Origin: Mucilaginibacter sp. PAMB04168 | GTDB lineage: Bacteria; Bacteroidota; Bacteroidia; Sphingobacteriales; Sphingobacteriaceae | Length of the DNA: 64,000 nt | Reading direction: 5' to 3' | Assembly: GCF_039634365.2 (NCBI RefSeq) | Contig: NZ_CP155079.2 | Coordinates: 2,542,001-2,606,000, forward strand | Shown here: positions 19,738 through 29,448 of the stretch, one piece after another | Layout: every line of letters starts with the position of its first letter | Position numbering within the stretch: the stretch's first letter is position 1 | Notes under the pieces: generated by a model | Seen by the model: only the letters and a program-made list of their open reading frames with translations | Databases searched by the model: none | Told to the model about the DNA's origin: nothing | Made by a program: the position numbers and the translations under genes

Positions 19738-20833
19738 AATAGGAATAGATGGCAGAGTATTTAACAAACCGTTAACAGGCGTTGGTAAATACGTGACGCA
19801 GCTTTTAAACAGGATCAATGAAGTAGCAAAATATGAAACTACATTTTATATATACAATAATAATAAAGACATTGATTTATCGGAATGTAGGTTTAAGCAT
19901 GTATTAAGAGTTGATGAAAGAGGTTTCGCCCAAAAGATGAAACCTGTTGTATGGCTAAAGTTCTTTTCTAAATCGTGTATAAATGCCGATGAATTAGACT
20001 ATTTTATAGGTGGTGCTGGTTTCTTACCGCATTTAAGTAGTAATATAAAAACCATAGTTGTTGTCCATGACTTCAACCATATTATAGTTCCGGCTACTAT
20101 GACCTTTACGCAGAAAATAGCTCATCAGCTATTTTACAAGAGTGACGTTAAAAAAGCCGACTATGTGATCGTAAACTCACAGGGTACATTTGATAAAACA
20201 ATTAAATATTTCAAAAAAACGCCAGATATCATAGTTAATCCAGCAGTTGATTCTGTGTATAAAAAGTTAGACATCGAACTTGTAACCGGTCGGTTGAAAG
20301 AATTGACGATAAGCAAACCTTATTTATTGGCAGTTGCAACGTTAGAACCAAGGAAAAATCTAGGTAATTTAGTAAGGGCGTTTATAAAACTGAGAAGTGA
20401 AAACTACTTAAAAGAACATAAGCTTGTACTCGTTGGTAAGTTTGGTTGGAAAAATGAAGAAATTAGACACTTAATAAATCAAAACAAAGATATAATCCAG
20501 CACTTGGGGTATTTAAGTAATAAGGATTTAGCAGTGTTGTACAACGGTGCATCTTTATTTGTATTTCCTTCTGTTTATGAAGGCTACGGTATGCCTGTTG
20601 CAGAAGCGTTAGCATGCCGAACCCAATCGATTACCACTAACATCTCAGAATTAGTTGAAGCTTCAAAAGGCCAAGCCTCGTACATCGGAAACGTAAGTGA
20701 CATAAACTCCATTTGTAAAGCAATTTTGAATGCCTTTGATAGTCCTCCAAAACAAATCATCATGACCGGCATAAATGAAGATAGCAATGCAGATTTTTGT
20801 AATGTTGTTTCCAGTTGGTTTAATTTAATATAG
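19730..20833 (+). CDS. Family 4 glycosyltransferase
   Basis: 367 residues from the ATG at 19730. A frame from a TTG at 19700 exists, but the ATG start gives the normal GT4 beginning VKIGIDGRVFNKPLTGVGKY. GT-B fold: the donor-binding half has YLLAVATLEPRKNLGNLVRAF, then FVFPSVYEGYGMPVAEALAC, the EX7E motif that binds the nucleotide sugar. It is probably a mannosyl- or similar transferase acting on the repeat unit; the sugar is not defined. Confidence 0.9.
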   Translation: MVKIGIDGRVFNKPLTGVGKYVTQLLNRINEVAKYETTFYIYNNNKDIDLSECRFKHVLRVDERGFAQKMKPVVWLKFFSKSCINADELDYFIGGAGFLPHLSSNIKTIVVVHDFNHIIVPATMTFTQKIAHQLFYKSDVKKADYVIVNSQGTFDKTIKYFKKTPDIIVNPAVDSVYKKLDIELVTGRLKELTISKPYLLAVATLEPRKNLGNLVRAFIKLRSENYLKEHKLVLVGKFGWKNEEIRHLINQNKDIIQHLGYLSNKDLAVLYNGASLFVFPSVYEGYGMPVAEALACRTQSITTNISELVEASKGQASYIGNVSDINSICKAILNAFDSPPKQIIMTGINEDSNADFCNVVSSWFNLI

Positions 20834-20842
20834 CACAACGCA

Positions 20843-21297
20843 ATGTTGAGAGGATTAAGAACTATTTGCAAAAGAAATGAGTCACATGCCACGATTCTTA
20901 TAGGTATACTTTATTTAGAACAAGTATCTTATTTTAAAATGCCGATTAAAATCATCAGAATAGTAATTAACAAGTATTTGTTTCATGTGAAAGTTAATCT
21001 TAATAGCTTAAAAAAAAATGCATTAAGGAAGTTAACGTTTCCTCATCAGTTCTCCTTTATTATACATCGGCTGGCCGTAATTGATGTTAATAGTGATATT
21101 TCTGAGAATGTTAAAATCGGTGTTTTGGACGAAATCATAATAAAACTATGTTTGCTGCGTCGTTAGGTGAAAATGTATATTTTTGCTTTAACGCAACGAT
21201 GCATGGGAATGTTGTTTTAGGCAATAATGTTAAAATAGGACCACATGCTTTATTGTTGAAAGATATTTATCCGGACCAAACAATTATAGGTTTATAA
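20843..21297 (+). pseudogene. Frameshifted hexapeptide acyltransferase (serine acetyltransferase-like)
   Basis: The first frame starts at 20843 and gives MLRGLRTICKRNESHATILI, then FIIHRLAVIDVNSDISENVKIG, which is how serine-acetyltransferase-like polysaccharide genes look up to the helix. It then runs into LDEIIIKLCLLRR and stops at 21164-21166. Shifted by one base at the A run 21142-21145, the reading continues TMFAASLGENVYFCFNATMH and GNVVLGNNVKIGPHALLLKD, ending at 21297, 2 bases before the next gene. The second part has hexapeptide repeats but lacks the usual VPAK ending. It is most simply a gene broken by a one-base indel and further decay, or a sequencing error in a short A run. Confidence 0.65.
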
Positions 21298-21299
21298 AA

Positions 21300-22619
21300 A
21301 TGATGACTTCCGGACTTCGACTGAGCATTAAAGAGAAATTATCGTATTTTATATTGTTGTTTATTGGATTTCAACAGTTCCCTGTTATTCGGATAGGTGG
21401 AAGCCTGAAAATTTATGAAGTATTAGCTCTAATTCTGCTGGTAATAAATTTAGCTACTTACAGGCCGAAAAAGATTTCCTTGATCAGCCTTATGGCCTCT
21501 ATGTTTTTTGTAGTCTCTCCAATTGTAAGTTACGTATTTTCATTGTTGATTTTAGACTATCCTTATGAATTTTACAATAAATATCCAGCTGCTGATGGCT
21601 TCAAATTTAATTATTACATATTTCCATTGTTGCAGCTTGTATATATGTTTTTCAATTACGCAGCTTTTAATTCAATCAGCACATCATTACGTTTAGCCGA
21701 GAATATTGACAGACTCCTAAGAGGAGTCATTATAGTAGGCACAATAATAGCCACATACTCTATAATAGCCACTTTTACCGTTGATGTAATTACGTATTTG
21801 CCTAATATAATTCAAAATAAGTCGGTTTATACATTCCGTAGTTCTGGTCTATCTCAAGAGCCGAGTTTTTATGTTTTGTATCAAAGCTGGATATGTTTGT
21901 TCGTTTTTTTTACAAAAAGACTTTTCAATAAGGCTTTTTGGATAACGCTGCTTGTTATAAACGTACTTTCTTTAATTTTAACATTTTCCAGTACTTTAGT
22001 TGGTTTGACTTTAGTGATTGTAGTGAGCATCTTTCTTCTAAACAACTCATTTAAGGTCAAGTTAATGACTACTTTTCTAATAATGATCTGCTTCTTCCTG
22101 GGAGCATACTTGATAGCTTACTATGACGTATACGATGCTTTCGAGTATACTTTTATAACCAAAGTGCAAAGTTTCTTTGCGGCACCTGAACACACATTAG
22201 ATAGTGGTAGTTATCGTAGTTATACAGGTGCCATTGGAATGCGTATATTCAAAGAGCACTTTTTTACTGGTGTTGGAGTTGGTAACAGTGTATATTATAT
22301 GCACATATATGAATTTAGGATGGGTATCATAACTTTTGGTGAAATGCTACAGCCTGGGGCCTTTCCTCAGAACGTTTTTTCTTCTGTACTAAGTGAACAG
22401 GGAATATTTGGAGGTATATTTTTGTTTATGCTGCTATTTTTGATATTGAAAAGCTTTTGGAAGTATCGTAATTCTTCAGGATACAGTAAAATGTTTTTTA
22501 TTGGAGCTTCTTTCAATATAATAACAATGTTTACCATAGCACCAGTGTACTCTTTTTTCTTATGGGCTTTTTTAGCATTAGGATTGTGTTACTTGAAAAC
22601 ACTTCATACAAGTAAATAA
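21300..22619 (+). CDS. O-antigen/exopolysaccharide polymerase (Wzy-like)
   Basis: 439 residues, about 10-11 hydrophobic segments, with the long extracytoplasmic loop before the last segments (about 270-350) that is typical of Wzy/O-antigen ligase proteins. That loop holds FKEHFFTGVGVGNSVYY, the G-rich patch found in the family. It joins repeat units on the outer side of the inner membrane. Wzy proteins are poorly conserved, so the call rests on topology, that patch and its place among wzx, wzc and glycosyltransferases. Confidence 0.82.
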   Translation: MMTSGLRLSIKEKLSYFILLFIGFQQFPVIRIGGSLKIYEVLALILLVINLATYRPKKISLISLMASMFFVVSPIVSYVFSLLILDYPYEFYNKYPAADGFKFNYYIFPLLQLVYMFFNYAAFNSISTSLRLAENIDRLLRGVIIVGTIIATYSIIATFTVDVITYLPNIIQNKSVYTFRSSGLSQEPSFYVLYQSWICLFVFFTKRLFNKAFWITLLVINVLSLILTFSSTLVGLTLVIVVSIFLLNNSFKVKLMTTFLIMICFFLGAYLIAYYDVYDAFEYTFITKVQSFFAAPEHTLDSGSYRSYTGAIGMRIFKEHFFTGVGVGNSVYYMHIYEFRMGIITFGEMLQPGAFPQNVFSSVLSEQGIFGGIFLFMLLFLILKSFWKYRNSSGYSKMFFIGASFNIITMFTIAPVYSFFLWAFLALGLCYLKTLHTSK

Positions 22620-22625
22620 TATTTT

Positions 22626-23738
22626 ATGAGCACAATACATATATGCGTAGATGCAAGAATACTGAAAACAGGTATAGGAGTATACTTACAAAACGGCTTA
22701 AGTAAACTTCAAGAAAGCAGAAATATAAATACTATGGCGCTTGTAAAGGATACTGATGAGGAAGATGATATTTTTAAAGGGAGGGTTTCAGCAAAAAAAT
22801 TTAATTTCAATATTTATACAATAAAAGAACAACTTGGCTTCAGAGAAGCTATTCCAAAATGTAATTTGTTCTGGTCGCCACATTATAACGTACCCTTCTT
22901 TAAAATTGATGCAAAACACAGAGTTGTAACCATACACGACGTTTACCATTTGCACATATTTAAACAACTTTCTCTTTTGCAGAAGGTCTATGTGAAGGTT
23001 GCAATGAAAGCTGCGACTCTGTTGTCAGATAGCATTATAACGGTGTCTGATTTTTCAAAGAATGAAATTGTAAAATACACTGGTTGCAAGCCGGAAAAAA
23101 TTAATGTAATTTATAACGGAGTAAATCAAAAGTCCCACGTAAAGGATTTTACCGCTATTCAAAGTGAGTATGGTATGCCTGATAACTATTTGTTATTTGT
23201 TGGAAGTGTAAAGCCCCATAAAAATTTATCTAAATTACTTGATGCTTATTTGATACTAAATAAATCGTTTCAAGAAAAATACAAGATCGTAATCGTAGGC
23301 AAAAAAGATGGATTTATCACAGCAGACGAAGGATTGTTTAACATAATACAAAGCAATGAGGTGCTTAAGAAATCAATTGTTTTTACAGGTTATGTAAAGG
23401 ATGTTGACATGGATACCATATATGCCAATGCTTCAGTTTTTGTGTTCCCTTCGTTATATGAAGGTTTTGGTTTACCTCCTTTGGAGGCGATGAAATGTAA
23501 CTGTCCTGTTGCAGCTTCGGATATACCAAGTGTAAGAGAGATATGTGAAGATGCAGTTTTATATTTTAATCCTGATAGTAGCCTTGAAATTAAAAGAGCT
23601 ATAGAAAAAATTTTATCAAACAGCATGTTAAGAGAGGAATTAATTTTTAAAGGATTGAATCAAATAAAAAAATTTGATTGGAATGTGAGTGCGAATAAAC
23701 ATTTAGAATTGTTTGAAAAATACATCAAGGATGTTTAA
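22626..23738 (+). CDS. Family 4 glycosyltransferase
   Basis: 370 residues, GT-B fold. N-terminal ICVDARILKTGIGVYLQNGL, mid-protein acceptor-side VVTIHDVYHLH, then SDSIITVSDFSKNEI and VIYNGVN before the donor domain. The donor domain has YLLFVGSVKPHKNLSKLLDAY and the EX7E motif in VFPSLYEGFGLPPLEAMKC. It is the last gene of the tight wza operon; 154 bases separate it from the next gene. Acceptor and sugar are unknown. Confidence 0.9.
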   Translation: MSTIHICVDARILKTGIGVYLQNGLSKLQESRNINTMALVKDTDEEDDIFKGRVSAKKFNFNIYTIKEQLGFREAIPKCNLFWSPHYNVPFFKIDAKHRVVTIHDVYHLHIFKQLSLLQKVYVKVAMKAATLLSDSIITVSDFSKNEIVKYTGCKPEKINVIYNGVNQKSHVKDFTAIQSEYGMPDNYLLFVGSVKPHKNLSKLLDAYLILNKSFQEKYKIVIVGKKDGFITADEGLFNIIQSNEVLKKSIVFTGYVKDVDMDTIYANASVFVFPSLYEGFGLPPLEAMKCNCPVAASDIPSVREICEDAVLYFNPDSSLEIKRAIEKILSNSMLREELIFKGLNQIKKFDWNVSANKHLELFEKYIKDV

Positions 23739-23892
23739 TATACACTGCAAATAGCTACACATCATCATCACATTGATATATTCCAAAAAAAATTATTTCA
23801 ATACATAATTCTAAAAGTAACTTGCCTTCTTAAGGCAATTCGTTGGTTTTGTTATATCTTTACATCTGTTCTAGAAACCCGGTAACGTATAT

Positions 23893-25005
23893 ATGAAGAT
23901 TGCTTTAGTACAAGAATGGTTAACTACAATTGGTGGGTCAGAAAAAGTTGTTCAAGAAATATCTAAAATTTTTCCAAATGCGGATCTTTTTACCTTAGTA
24001 GCTATTCCAGATACTGTTAAAGCCCTTGGTTTAGACTCTCATAAATTGCAAACGTCTTTTATACAGAAGCTTCCATTTGCAAAAACAAAGTGGAGATCTT
24101 ACTTACCACTTTTTCCTCTTGCTATTGAGCAGTTCGACCTCGCGGATTATGACCTAGTTATCTCCTCATCGCACTCAGTGGCCAAAGGAGTTTTAACCAA
24201 TTCAAACCAACTTCATGTATGTTATTGTCATTCACCAATAAGATATGCCTGGGATTTGCACCATCAATATCTAAAAGAATCAGGTTTAGATAAGGGCTTG
24301 AAAGGATTAATAGCAAAATACTTACTTCATAGGATTAGAAGTTGGGATATTATAAGTACAAATAGAGTGGATTTTTTTATATCCAATTCAAATTACATAG
24401 GCAGAAGAATTAAGAAAATTTATAATAGAGAAAGTGTTACAATATATCCTAGTGTAGCGGTTGATGAATTTACCTTAGAAACATCAAAAAAGGACTATTA
24501 CTTTACGTGCTCGAGAATGGTTCCTTATAAAAGGATTGATTTGATTGTTAACGCTTTTTCTAAGATGCCCGAAAAAAAGTTAATTGTAGTAGGAGATGGA
24601 CCTGACTTAAACAAGATTAAGGCGATGGCAACTGCAAATATTGAGTTATTAGGTTTTCAGCCATTTGAAACGTTGAAAAGTTATATGTCAAATGCAAAAG
24701 CTTTTGTATTTGCTGCTGAAGAAGACTTTGGAATCGTTCCGGTTGAAGCGCAGGCTTGTGGAACTCCTGTAATAGCATTTGGAAAAGGAGGAGTGTTAGA
24801 ATCTGTCATTGACGGAGTAACAGGTGTTTTATACCAAGAGCAAACCGAAAGCTCGCTTATAAACGCCGTTGAATTATTCGAAAGCAAATTTTTAAATTAC
24901 GATCCTTTGGTGATAAGAAATCATGCTGAAAAATTTAGCAGAGATAGATTTAAAATACAGTTTTTGAACTTCATTAACAATAAGATTCAATTAAAGAATA
25001 TATAA
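23893..25005 (+). CDS. Family 4 glycosyltransferase (WbaZ-like mannosyltransferase type)
   Basis: 370 residues. MKIALVQEWLTTIGGSEKVV is the characteristic start of the group often called WbaZ-like mannosyltransferases. CYCHSPIRYAWDLHHQYL follows, then FISNSNYIGRRIKKIY, YFTCSRMVPYKRIDLIVNAF and the EX7E motif EEDFGIVPVEAQACGTPVIA. It is preceded by 154 bases without a gene, and only a poor -7-like box (TATCTTTA) is seen there. Its stop overlaps the ATG of the epimerase by one base (TAATG). Confidence 0.9.
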   Translation: MKIALVQEWLTTIGGSEKVVQEISKIFPNADLFTLVAIPDTVKALGLDSHKLQTSFIQKLPFAKTKWRSYLPLFPLAIEQFDLADYDLVISSSHSVAKGVLTNSNQLHVCYCHSPIRYAWDLHHQYLKESGLDKGLKGLIAKYLLHRIRSWDIISTNRVDFFISNSNYIGRRIKKIYNRESVTIYPSVAVDEFTLETSKKDYYFTCSRMVPYKRIDLIVNAFSKMPEKKLIVVGDGPDLNKIKAMATANIELLGFQPFETLKSYMSNAKAFVFAAEEDFGIVPVEAQACGTPVIAFGKGGVLESVIDGVTGVLYQEQTESSLINAVELFESKFLNYDPLVIRNHAEKFSRDRFKIQFLNFINNKIQLKNI

Positions 25006-25979
25006 TGAATTATTTAATTTTTGGTGGAGCTGGGTTTATAGGAACTCATTTAGCCAAATATATAACAAGTCTTAATTTAAGCTCATCAGTAATTAATAGC
25101 TATGATATATATAATAAAGTACAAAGTGATTTTATAAAGTTGGATGTAAGGAAACGTATTTTGTTAGACCTAAATGATTCAAGTAATTCAATTATATATA
25201 ACCTTGCTGCCATACATACTACTCCCGGCCATCCTGATCACGATTATTTTGAAACGAATATTTTTGGCGCAGAGAATATCTGTGATTTTGCTAGAAGCAA
25301 TAATATAAACACAATCGTATTTACAAGTTCTATTGCTCCTTATGGCCCATCTGAAGAGCTTAAATTAGAAACAACAATTCCGATGCCTAATACACCCTAT
25401 GGCATTTCAAAATTGACGGCTGAATACATTCATAAAGTATGGCAAGCAGAAGATCCGGATAACAGAAAATTAATAATTGTACGTCCCGGGGTGGTATTTG
25501 GACAAAATGAAGGTGGTAATTTTACAAGGTTATACCAGTCTTTAAAAAAAGGCTTTTTCTTTTATCCTGGTAGGAGGGATACAACAAAGGCGGCAGTCTA
25601 CGTTAAAGATGTTGTCAGAATATTGTATGAAACATCAGTTGGTCAGGGCACGGGCGTGGCCACGTATAATTTGACTTATTCTCCGGCACCCACAATACAG
25701 AAGATATGTGAGGTTATGGCCCAAGTTACAGGCGTAAACGAACCCAAGTTATTAGTACCTGCATCACTAATGAAATTAGCAGCAAGTACAATATATTATT
25801 CAGGTAATTTGTTAGGAAAAAAAATTAACGGCATTCACCCCGACAGAGTTAAAAAATTAATGATTTCTACTAACATATCAGGAAAGAAGCTTGATGAATC
25901 ACCCTATAAATTGCAGTATACGTTAAAGGAGGCAATTGCTGATTGGTATAACGACTGTAATAAAATGGACTTACATTAG
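25005..25979 (+). CDS. NAD-dependent nucleotide-sugar epimerase/dehydratase (SDR)
   Basis: 324 residues. Extended short-chain dehydrogenase: NAD loop IFGGAGFIGTHLA (about 4-16), IYNLAAIHTTPGH at the second conserved strand, and the catalytic YGISK motif in TPYGISKLTAEYIHK. VRPGVVFGQNEGGNFTRLY gives the substrate domain. It probably modifies an NDP-sugar for the polysaccharide. The reaction (epimerase, dehydratase or reductase) cannot be told. Translation is coupled to the glycosyltransferase in front. Confidence 0.88.
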   Translation: MNYLIFGGAGFIGTHLAKYITSLNLSSSVINSYDIYNKVQSDFIKLDVRKRILLDLNDSSNSIIYNLAAIHTTPGHPDHDYFETNIFGAENICDFARSNNINTIVFTSSIAPYGPSEELKLETTIPMPNTPYGISKLTAEYIHKVWQAEDPDNRKLIIVRPGVVFGQNEGGNFTRLYQSLKKGFFFYPGRRDTTKAAVYVKDVVRILYETSVGQGTGVATYNLTYSPAPTIQKICEVMAQVTGVNEPKLLVPASLMKLAASTIYYSGNLLGKKINGIHPDRVKKLMISTNISGKKLDESPYKLQYTLKEAIADWYNDCNKMDLH

Positions 25980-26010
25980 TAATTGGTAGTAACGCTCAAT
26001 TATCTTATGC

Positions 26011-27705
26011 TTACATACTTCTATATCTTGCCACATCCTGATATAAATTTCTAAACGAACTACGTAACCCAATAGTAAACATTGTATTTTTATCAGTAAA
26101 GATATTATTAGTTTCTCTACGATATAGCCCACCTGCTTCAATCCGTAAGTTGTATTTCGAATTTAGTAAATAAGCTATTTTACCTTCGGCATAGTACATA
26201 TTTGTTGTTAATCCCTGGCCGGTATAATTGCCGGTAGTATAAGCACTATTACCAGTACCAAAATCTTCGGTTGGCCCATCATATCTGGCTGGAGTTAAAT
26301 AAGATAAAAATATATCTTTTCCATAATTCAAGCCATTTATATCAAGTCCATAATGACCGTAATTAAGCTGTCCGGTAAAATCAAAACGCTTATAACTATA
26401 ATTTACTAAGCCAAGCAGTTCTTTAAAATTTGCTCCAAATGGATGTGCTAGCGGTTCATTTTGCTGAGCATAGTTTTTTATTCTAAATGTTGAAGTATAA
26501 GTGTATGGCTTAGCGCCGTTATATTCGATCAAATAATTGAGGCTGTTTATGTTAAAAATATTTGTCCCACGAACACCAATTTGCCACCCATATTTATTTC
26601 TTGAGCTGCCTTTCCCTGAAAAGAAGTTCTTGGCTTCAAACTCATCTAAAGCAAACTGGCCATATAGTGTAGCATGGTCTGAAACTTTATATTTGCCATT
26701 AAAACCAATCAGGGCATTATCTGGAGAGCCGTTATCAGCTTCAACTGGTCTCAAAAATATAAAGGGATTGCCATAAGTAAAGTCAAATCCGCGTCTGTTT
26801 CCATTGTCATCAGTTACTGCCCAGATAACAGAGTCGAAAAATCCCAACGATAAGCGTTTTGTAACATTCCAATCTAAATAATGAAATACTCCCCATTTTT
26901 TACGATTGCCTATATCCGTACCAACTTTAGGCGCGCGTGGGTCTTGCATATAGCTCCACATAGCCATGTAACTTACATTTCCTAAATTGCCTGTAAGCTT
27001 TAAAAAGGTGTAGGGCGAACTGAAGTCAGATAAAAGCATAGAGCGGTATCCGTCGCCTATGAAGTTCTTATCATGCCCTAAAGCAATGTTAAGATATTTA
27101 GAAGGAGTATATGAAAGTAAAGCTGTAACATATGACCAATCCTTAGTCTTACCGCCCGGCTTGCGGTCATATGCCTGCCCCGAAACAATTCCTGTTTGGT
27201 TAATATAAGTATTAAAGTAATCAGGGAAAACGGCTTGATTTTCGTAGCCACTTGAGTAAAAATAAAACTTTTTACCAACTGTTCCTCCAACTTGATATCC
27301 TCTGGTGTTCAGCCAAGTAGTCCGGGAATTGCTAAACTCCCTGCCTAGGGTCAAATCTGGAAGATAATCCGCAAAAAAAGTATAATCGCTTTTTTTGATG
27401 TCTATCAAATGTTCGTCGAATAGTTTTCGGTGCACCCAGCTGCGACGATTTAACGTGTCAACCCCATAGTCGGTTAAGGTCTTATATTTTGCATATAACG
27501 TCGTATCGTCTATTAAATAAGGTTTAATTGCGCTATGAAAGTTTGTTTTAGTTGAGTAAACAGAGTCGTTCAGCTTCTGATAGAATTGATAACTATATGG
27601 CTGATAACGAACCTGAGCTTGTGCGCTTAAAGTATATATCAACAAATAAAACAGGATCTGAAACGCTATTGTGCTTTTGAAAGAGTTTGGTTGAGCTTTT
27701 TTCAT
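26011..27705 (-). CDS. Wzi-like capsule assembly outer-membrane protein (RemB-related)
   Basis: 564 residues from the ATG at 27705, which gives a proper signal peptide (MKKAQPNSFKSTIAFQILFY, then a cut near SAQAQ). A longer frame from 27771 would start upstream of the promoter at 27720-27727. The rest is rich in alternating strands and aromatic residues, with FIGDGYRSMLLSDFSSPYTF typical of the Wzi family. Wzi is an outer-membrane beta-barrel that holds capsule to the surface; in flavobacteria relatives are linked to gliding (RemB). It is on the opposite strand from the rest of the locus, so it is controlled separately. Confidence 0.85.
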   Translation of the reverse strand: MKKAQPNSFKSTIAFQILFYLLIYTLSAQAQVRYQPYSYQFYQKLNDSVYSTKTNFHSAIKPYLIDDTTLYAKYKTLTDYGVDTLNRRSWVHRKLFDEHLIDIKKSDYTFFADYLPDLTLGREFSNSRTTWLNTRGYQVGGTVGKKFYFYSSGYENQAVFPDYFNTYINQTGIVSGQAYDRKPGGKTKDWSYVTALLSYTPSKYLNIALGHDKNFIGDGYRSMLLSDFSSPYTFLKLTGNLGNVSYMAMWSYMQDPRAPKVGTDIGNRKKWGVFHYLDWNVTKRLSLGFFDSVIWAVTDDNGNRRGFDFTYGNPFIFLRPVEADNGSPDNALIGFNGKYKVSDHATLYGQFALDEFEAKNFFSGKGSSRNKYGWQIGVRGTNIFNINSLNYLIEYNGAKPYTYTSTFRIKNYAQQNEPLAHPFGANFKELLGLVNYSYKRFDFTGQLNYGHYGLDINGLNYGKDIFLSYLTPARYDGPTEDFGTGNSAYTTGNYTGQGLTTNMYYAEGKIAYLLNSKYNLRIEAGGLYRRETNNIFTDKNTMFTIGLRSSFRNLYQDVARYRSM

Positions 27706-27719
27706 AGATGAGTGTTGTA

Positions 27720-27727
27720 CAAATATA
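27720..27727 (-). promoter_or_regulatory. Candidate promoter -7 box for the Wzi-like gene
   Basis: The minus strand reads TATATTTG, a full TAnnTTTG match, 15 bases upstream of the ATG at 27705. It supports that start over the earlier codon at 27771. Confidence 0.5.
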
Positions 27728-27910
27728 CGATAACAATTGCAGTAAGTGTATATAAGTATCACCAGAAACAAAACTGTACGACAGATGTTTTATTGCCTGT
27801 ATATTGGCCAAGTCACGGCGTTCTGAAGACTAATCTGACATTGCTTCTCTTAAAAGTTTGTGGGCTTATTACCTCAACTGAAGCATTGTCTGTTGCTTTT
27901 GCTTAAAAAT

Positions 27911-28864
27911 ATGTATAATAATTTGAACTGTAATTCTAAAATTTTAGTTATCGGTGATCTAATGATTGATCATTACATCTACGGTAATTGCGATCGAATA
28001 TCGCTTGAGGCGCCTATACCCGTAGTGGAAATAACGCGTGAGAAGCGCACATTAGGTGGTGCGGGTAACGTGCTGAAAAACTTGAAGGCCTTTGGTTGTA
28101 CTACCACCATTATTTCTGTTACTGGAGACGACGAAAATGCAGCGATTGTTGAGATGATGCTTCAAGCGGATGGTTTTGTTTTTGATGGGCTTGTGAAAGA
28201 TGCAAGCAGATGTACAACAATCAAATCGCGTGTGTTAGCCGTAAATCATCAACTTATTAGGCTGGATCGTGAGGTTACTGAATCAATTAGCTCACAAGTA
28301 GAGCAGGCTGTTGTCACTAAGGTCAGAGATATCATCGATAGCTATGAAGTTGTTTTGATATCAGATTATAATAAAGGGTTGCTCACCGCAAGCTTGGTTC
28401 AGGCAGTTGTAAGCATATGTCAGCAAAGTAGTAAAATCGTTCTTGTTGATCCCAAAGGGCTTGATTTTTCAAAGTACAAGGGTGTTAATCTCATTAAGCC
28501 TAATAAAAAAGAAGCAGGTTTAGCCACTGGTATTGCAATTAAGGACAAGGATAGTTTGGAACAGGCTTGTAAAAGGATTAAAGAAATAACTAACTGTAAC
28601 GATGTAGTTGTAACAATGTCAGATGAGGGAATTGCCTTGTTTTCTGACGCCGGGTTAAATGTAATTCCTACCAAGGCCCTTGACGTTATTGATGTAACTG
28701 GTGCGGGCGATACGGTTTTGGCCTCTTTAGGCCTTGCATTGTGTTCAGGAAAATCCTTGTATGAGGCTTGCGTATTTGCCAATCAGGCAGCTGCCGTTGT
28801 TGTAAGTAAAGTAGGCAGTGCTACAGCAACACTTGATGAGATTGAACAAAGGTTTAATAGGTAA
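27911..28864 (+). CDS. hldA: D-glycero-beta-D-manno-heptose-7-phosphate kinase (RfaE domain I)
   Basis: 317 residues from the ATG at 27911; an upstream GTG at 27860 would add residues that do not fit the family. PfkB-type kinase: ILVIGDLMIDHYIYGNCDRI, then APIPVVEITREKRTLGGAGN, and VIDVTGAGDTVLASLGLAL with the catalytic Asp in the GAGD anion hole. It phosphorylates heptose-7-phosphate at position 1 on the way to a nucleotide-activated heptose. Only the kinase half is present; the adenylyltransferase half found in fused HldE is missing. It pairs with gmhA 20 bases downstream. Confidence 0.93.
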   Translation: MYNNLNCNSKILVIGDLMIDHYIYGNCDRISLEAPIPVVEITREKRTLGGAGNVLKNLKAFGCTTTIISVTGDDENAAIVEMMLQADGFVFDGLVKDASRCTTIKSRVLAVNHQLIRLDREVTESISSQVEQAVVTKVRDIIDSYEVVLISDYNKGLLTASLVQAVVSICQQSSKIVLVDPKGLDFSKYKGVNLIKPNKKEAGLATGIAIKDKDSLEQACKRIKEITNCNDVVVTMSDEGIALFSDAGLNVIPTKALDVIDVTGAGDTVLASLGLALCSGKSLYEACVFANQAAAVVVSKVGSATATLDEIEQRFNR

Positions 28865-28884
28865 TTTAACAGTAGACACCCAGG

Positions 28885-29448
28885 ATGATTAACGATATTA
28901 AGGATATATTCAATCAACATATTTCTGTAGCACAAGATACGCTTGTTAGGCTTTCTCCTAAGATAGAAGAAGCTTGTACTATTATTAAAGCATGCCTGAG
29001 AGCTGGCAATAAAGTGTTATTATTTGGAAACGGCGGTAGCGCTGCTGATGCTCAGCATATTGCAGCGGAGTTTACTGGCCGGTTTGTAAAAGAACGGCGG
29101 TCGTTGCCGGCAATTGCGCTTACAACCGACACGTCTGCACTTACTGCAATTGGTAACGATTACGGATTTGATCGCATATTTGAGCGTCAGGTGGAGGGGT
29201 TAGCTGCTAAGGGCGATGTACTGGTAGGCATATCAACAAGCGGCAATAGCGGCAATGTTATCAAGGCACTACAGTTGGGCAAACATTTGGGCTGTACCAA
29301 TATTGGTCTGTCGGGCAATAACGGAGGTCAGATGACTGATTGTTGCGATCTTAATTTGATTGTTCCATCGGCAGTAACAGCACACATACAAGAGATGCAT
29401 ATACTCATAGGGCATATCATTTGTACAGCGGTGGACCTTAATTACTAA
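28885..29448 (+). CDS. gmhA: Sedoheptulose-7-phosphate isomerase
   Basis: 187 residues, normal length. It converts sedoheptulose-7-phosphate to D-glycero-D-manno-heptose-7-phosphate, the first heptose step. The SIS-domain motifs [35 protein letters not shown] and the metal/active-site [10 protein letters not shown] are intact. It works directly before HldA. The later enzymes (GmhB phosphatase, the nucleotidyltransferase and the epimerase HldD) are not in the window, so the final donor (ADP- or GDP-heptose) is open. Confidence 0.95.
   Translation: MINDIKDIFNQHISVAQDTLVRLSPKIEEACTIIKACLRAGNKVLLFGNGGSAADAQHIAAEFTGRFVKERRSLPAIALTTDTSALTAIGNDYGFDRIFERQVEGLAAKGDVLVGISTSGNSGNVIKALQLGKHLGCTNIGLSGNNGGQMTDCCDLNLIVPSAVTAHIQEMHILIGHIICTAVDLNY

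Noticed and set aside
26011..27771. Longer form of the Wzi-like protein starting at 27771
   Set aside because: The extra residues break the signal peptide and lie upstream of a good promoter box.
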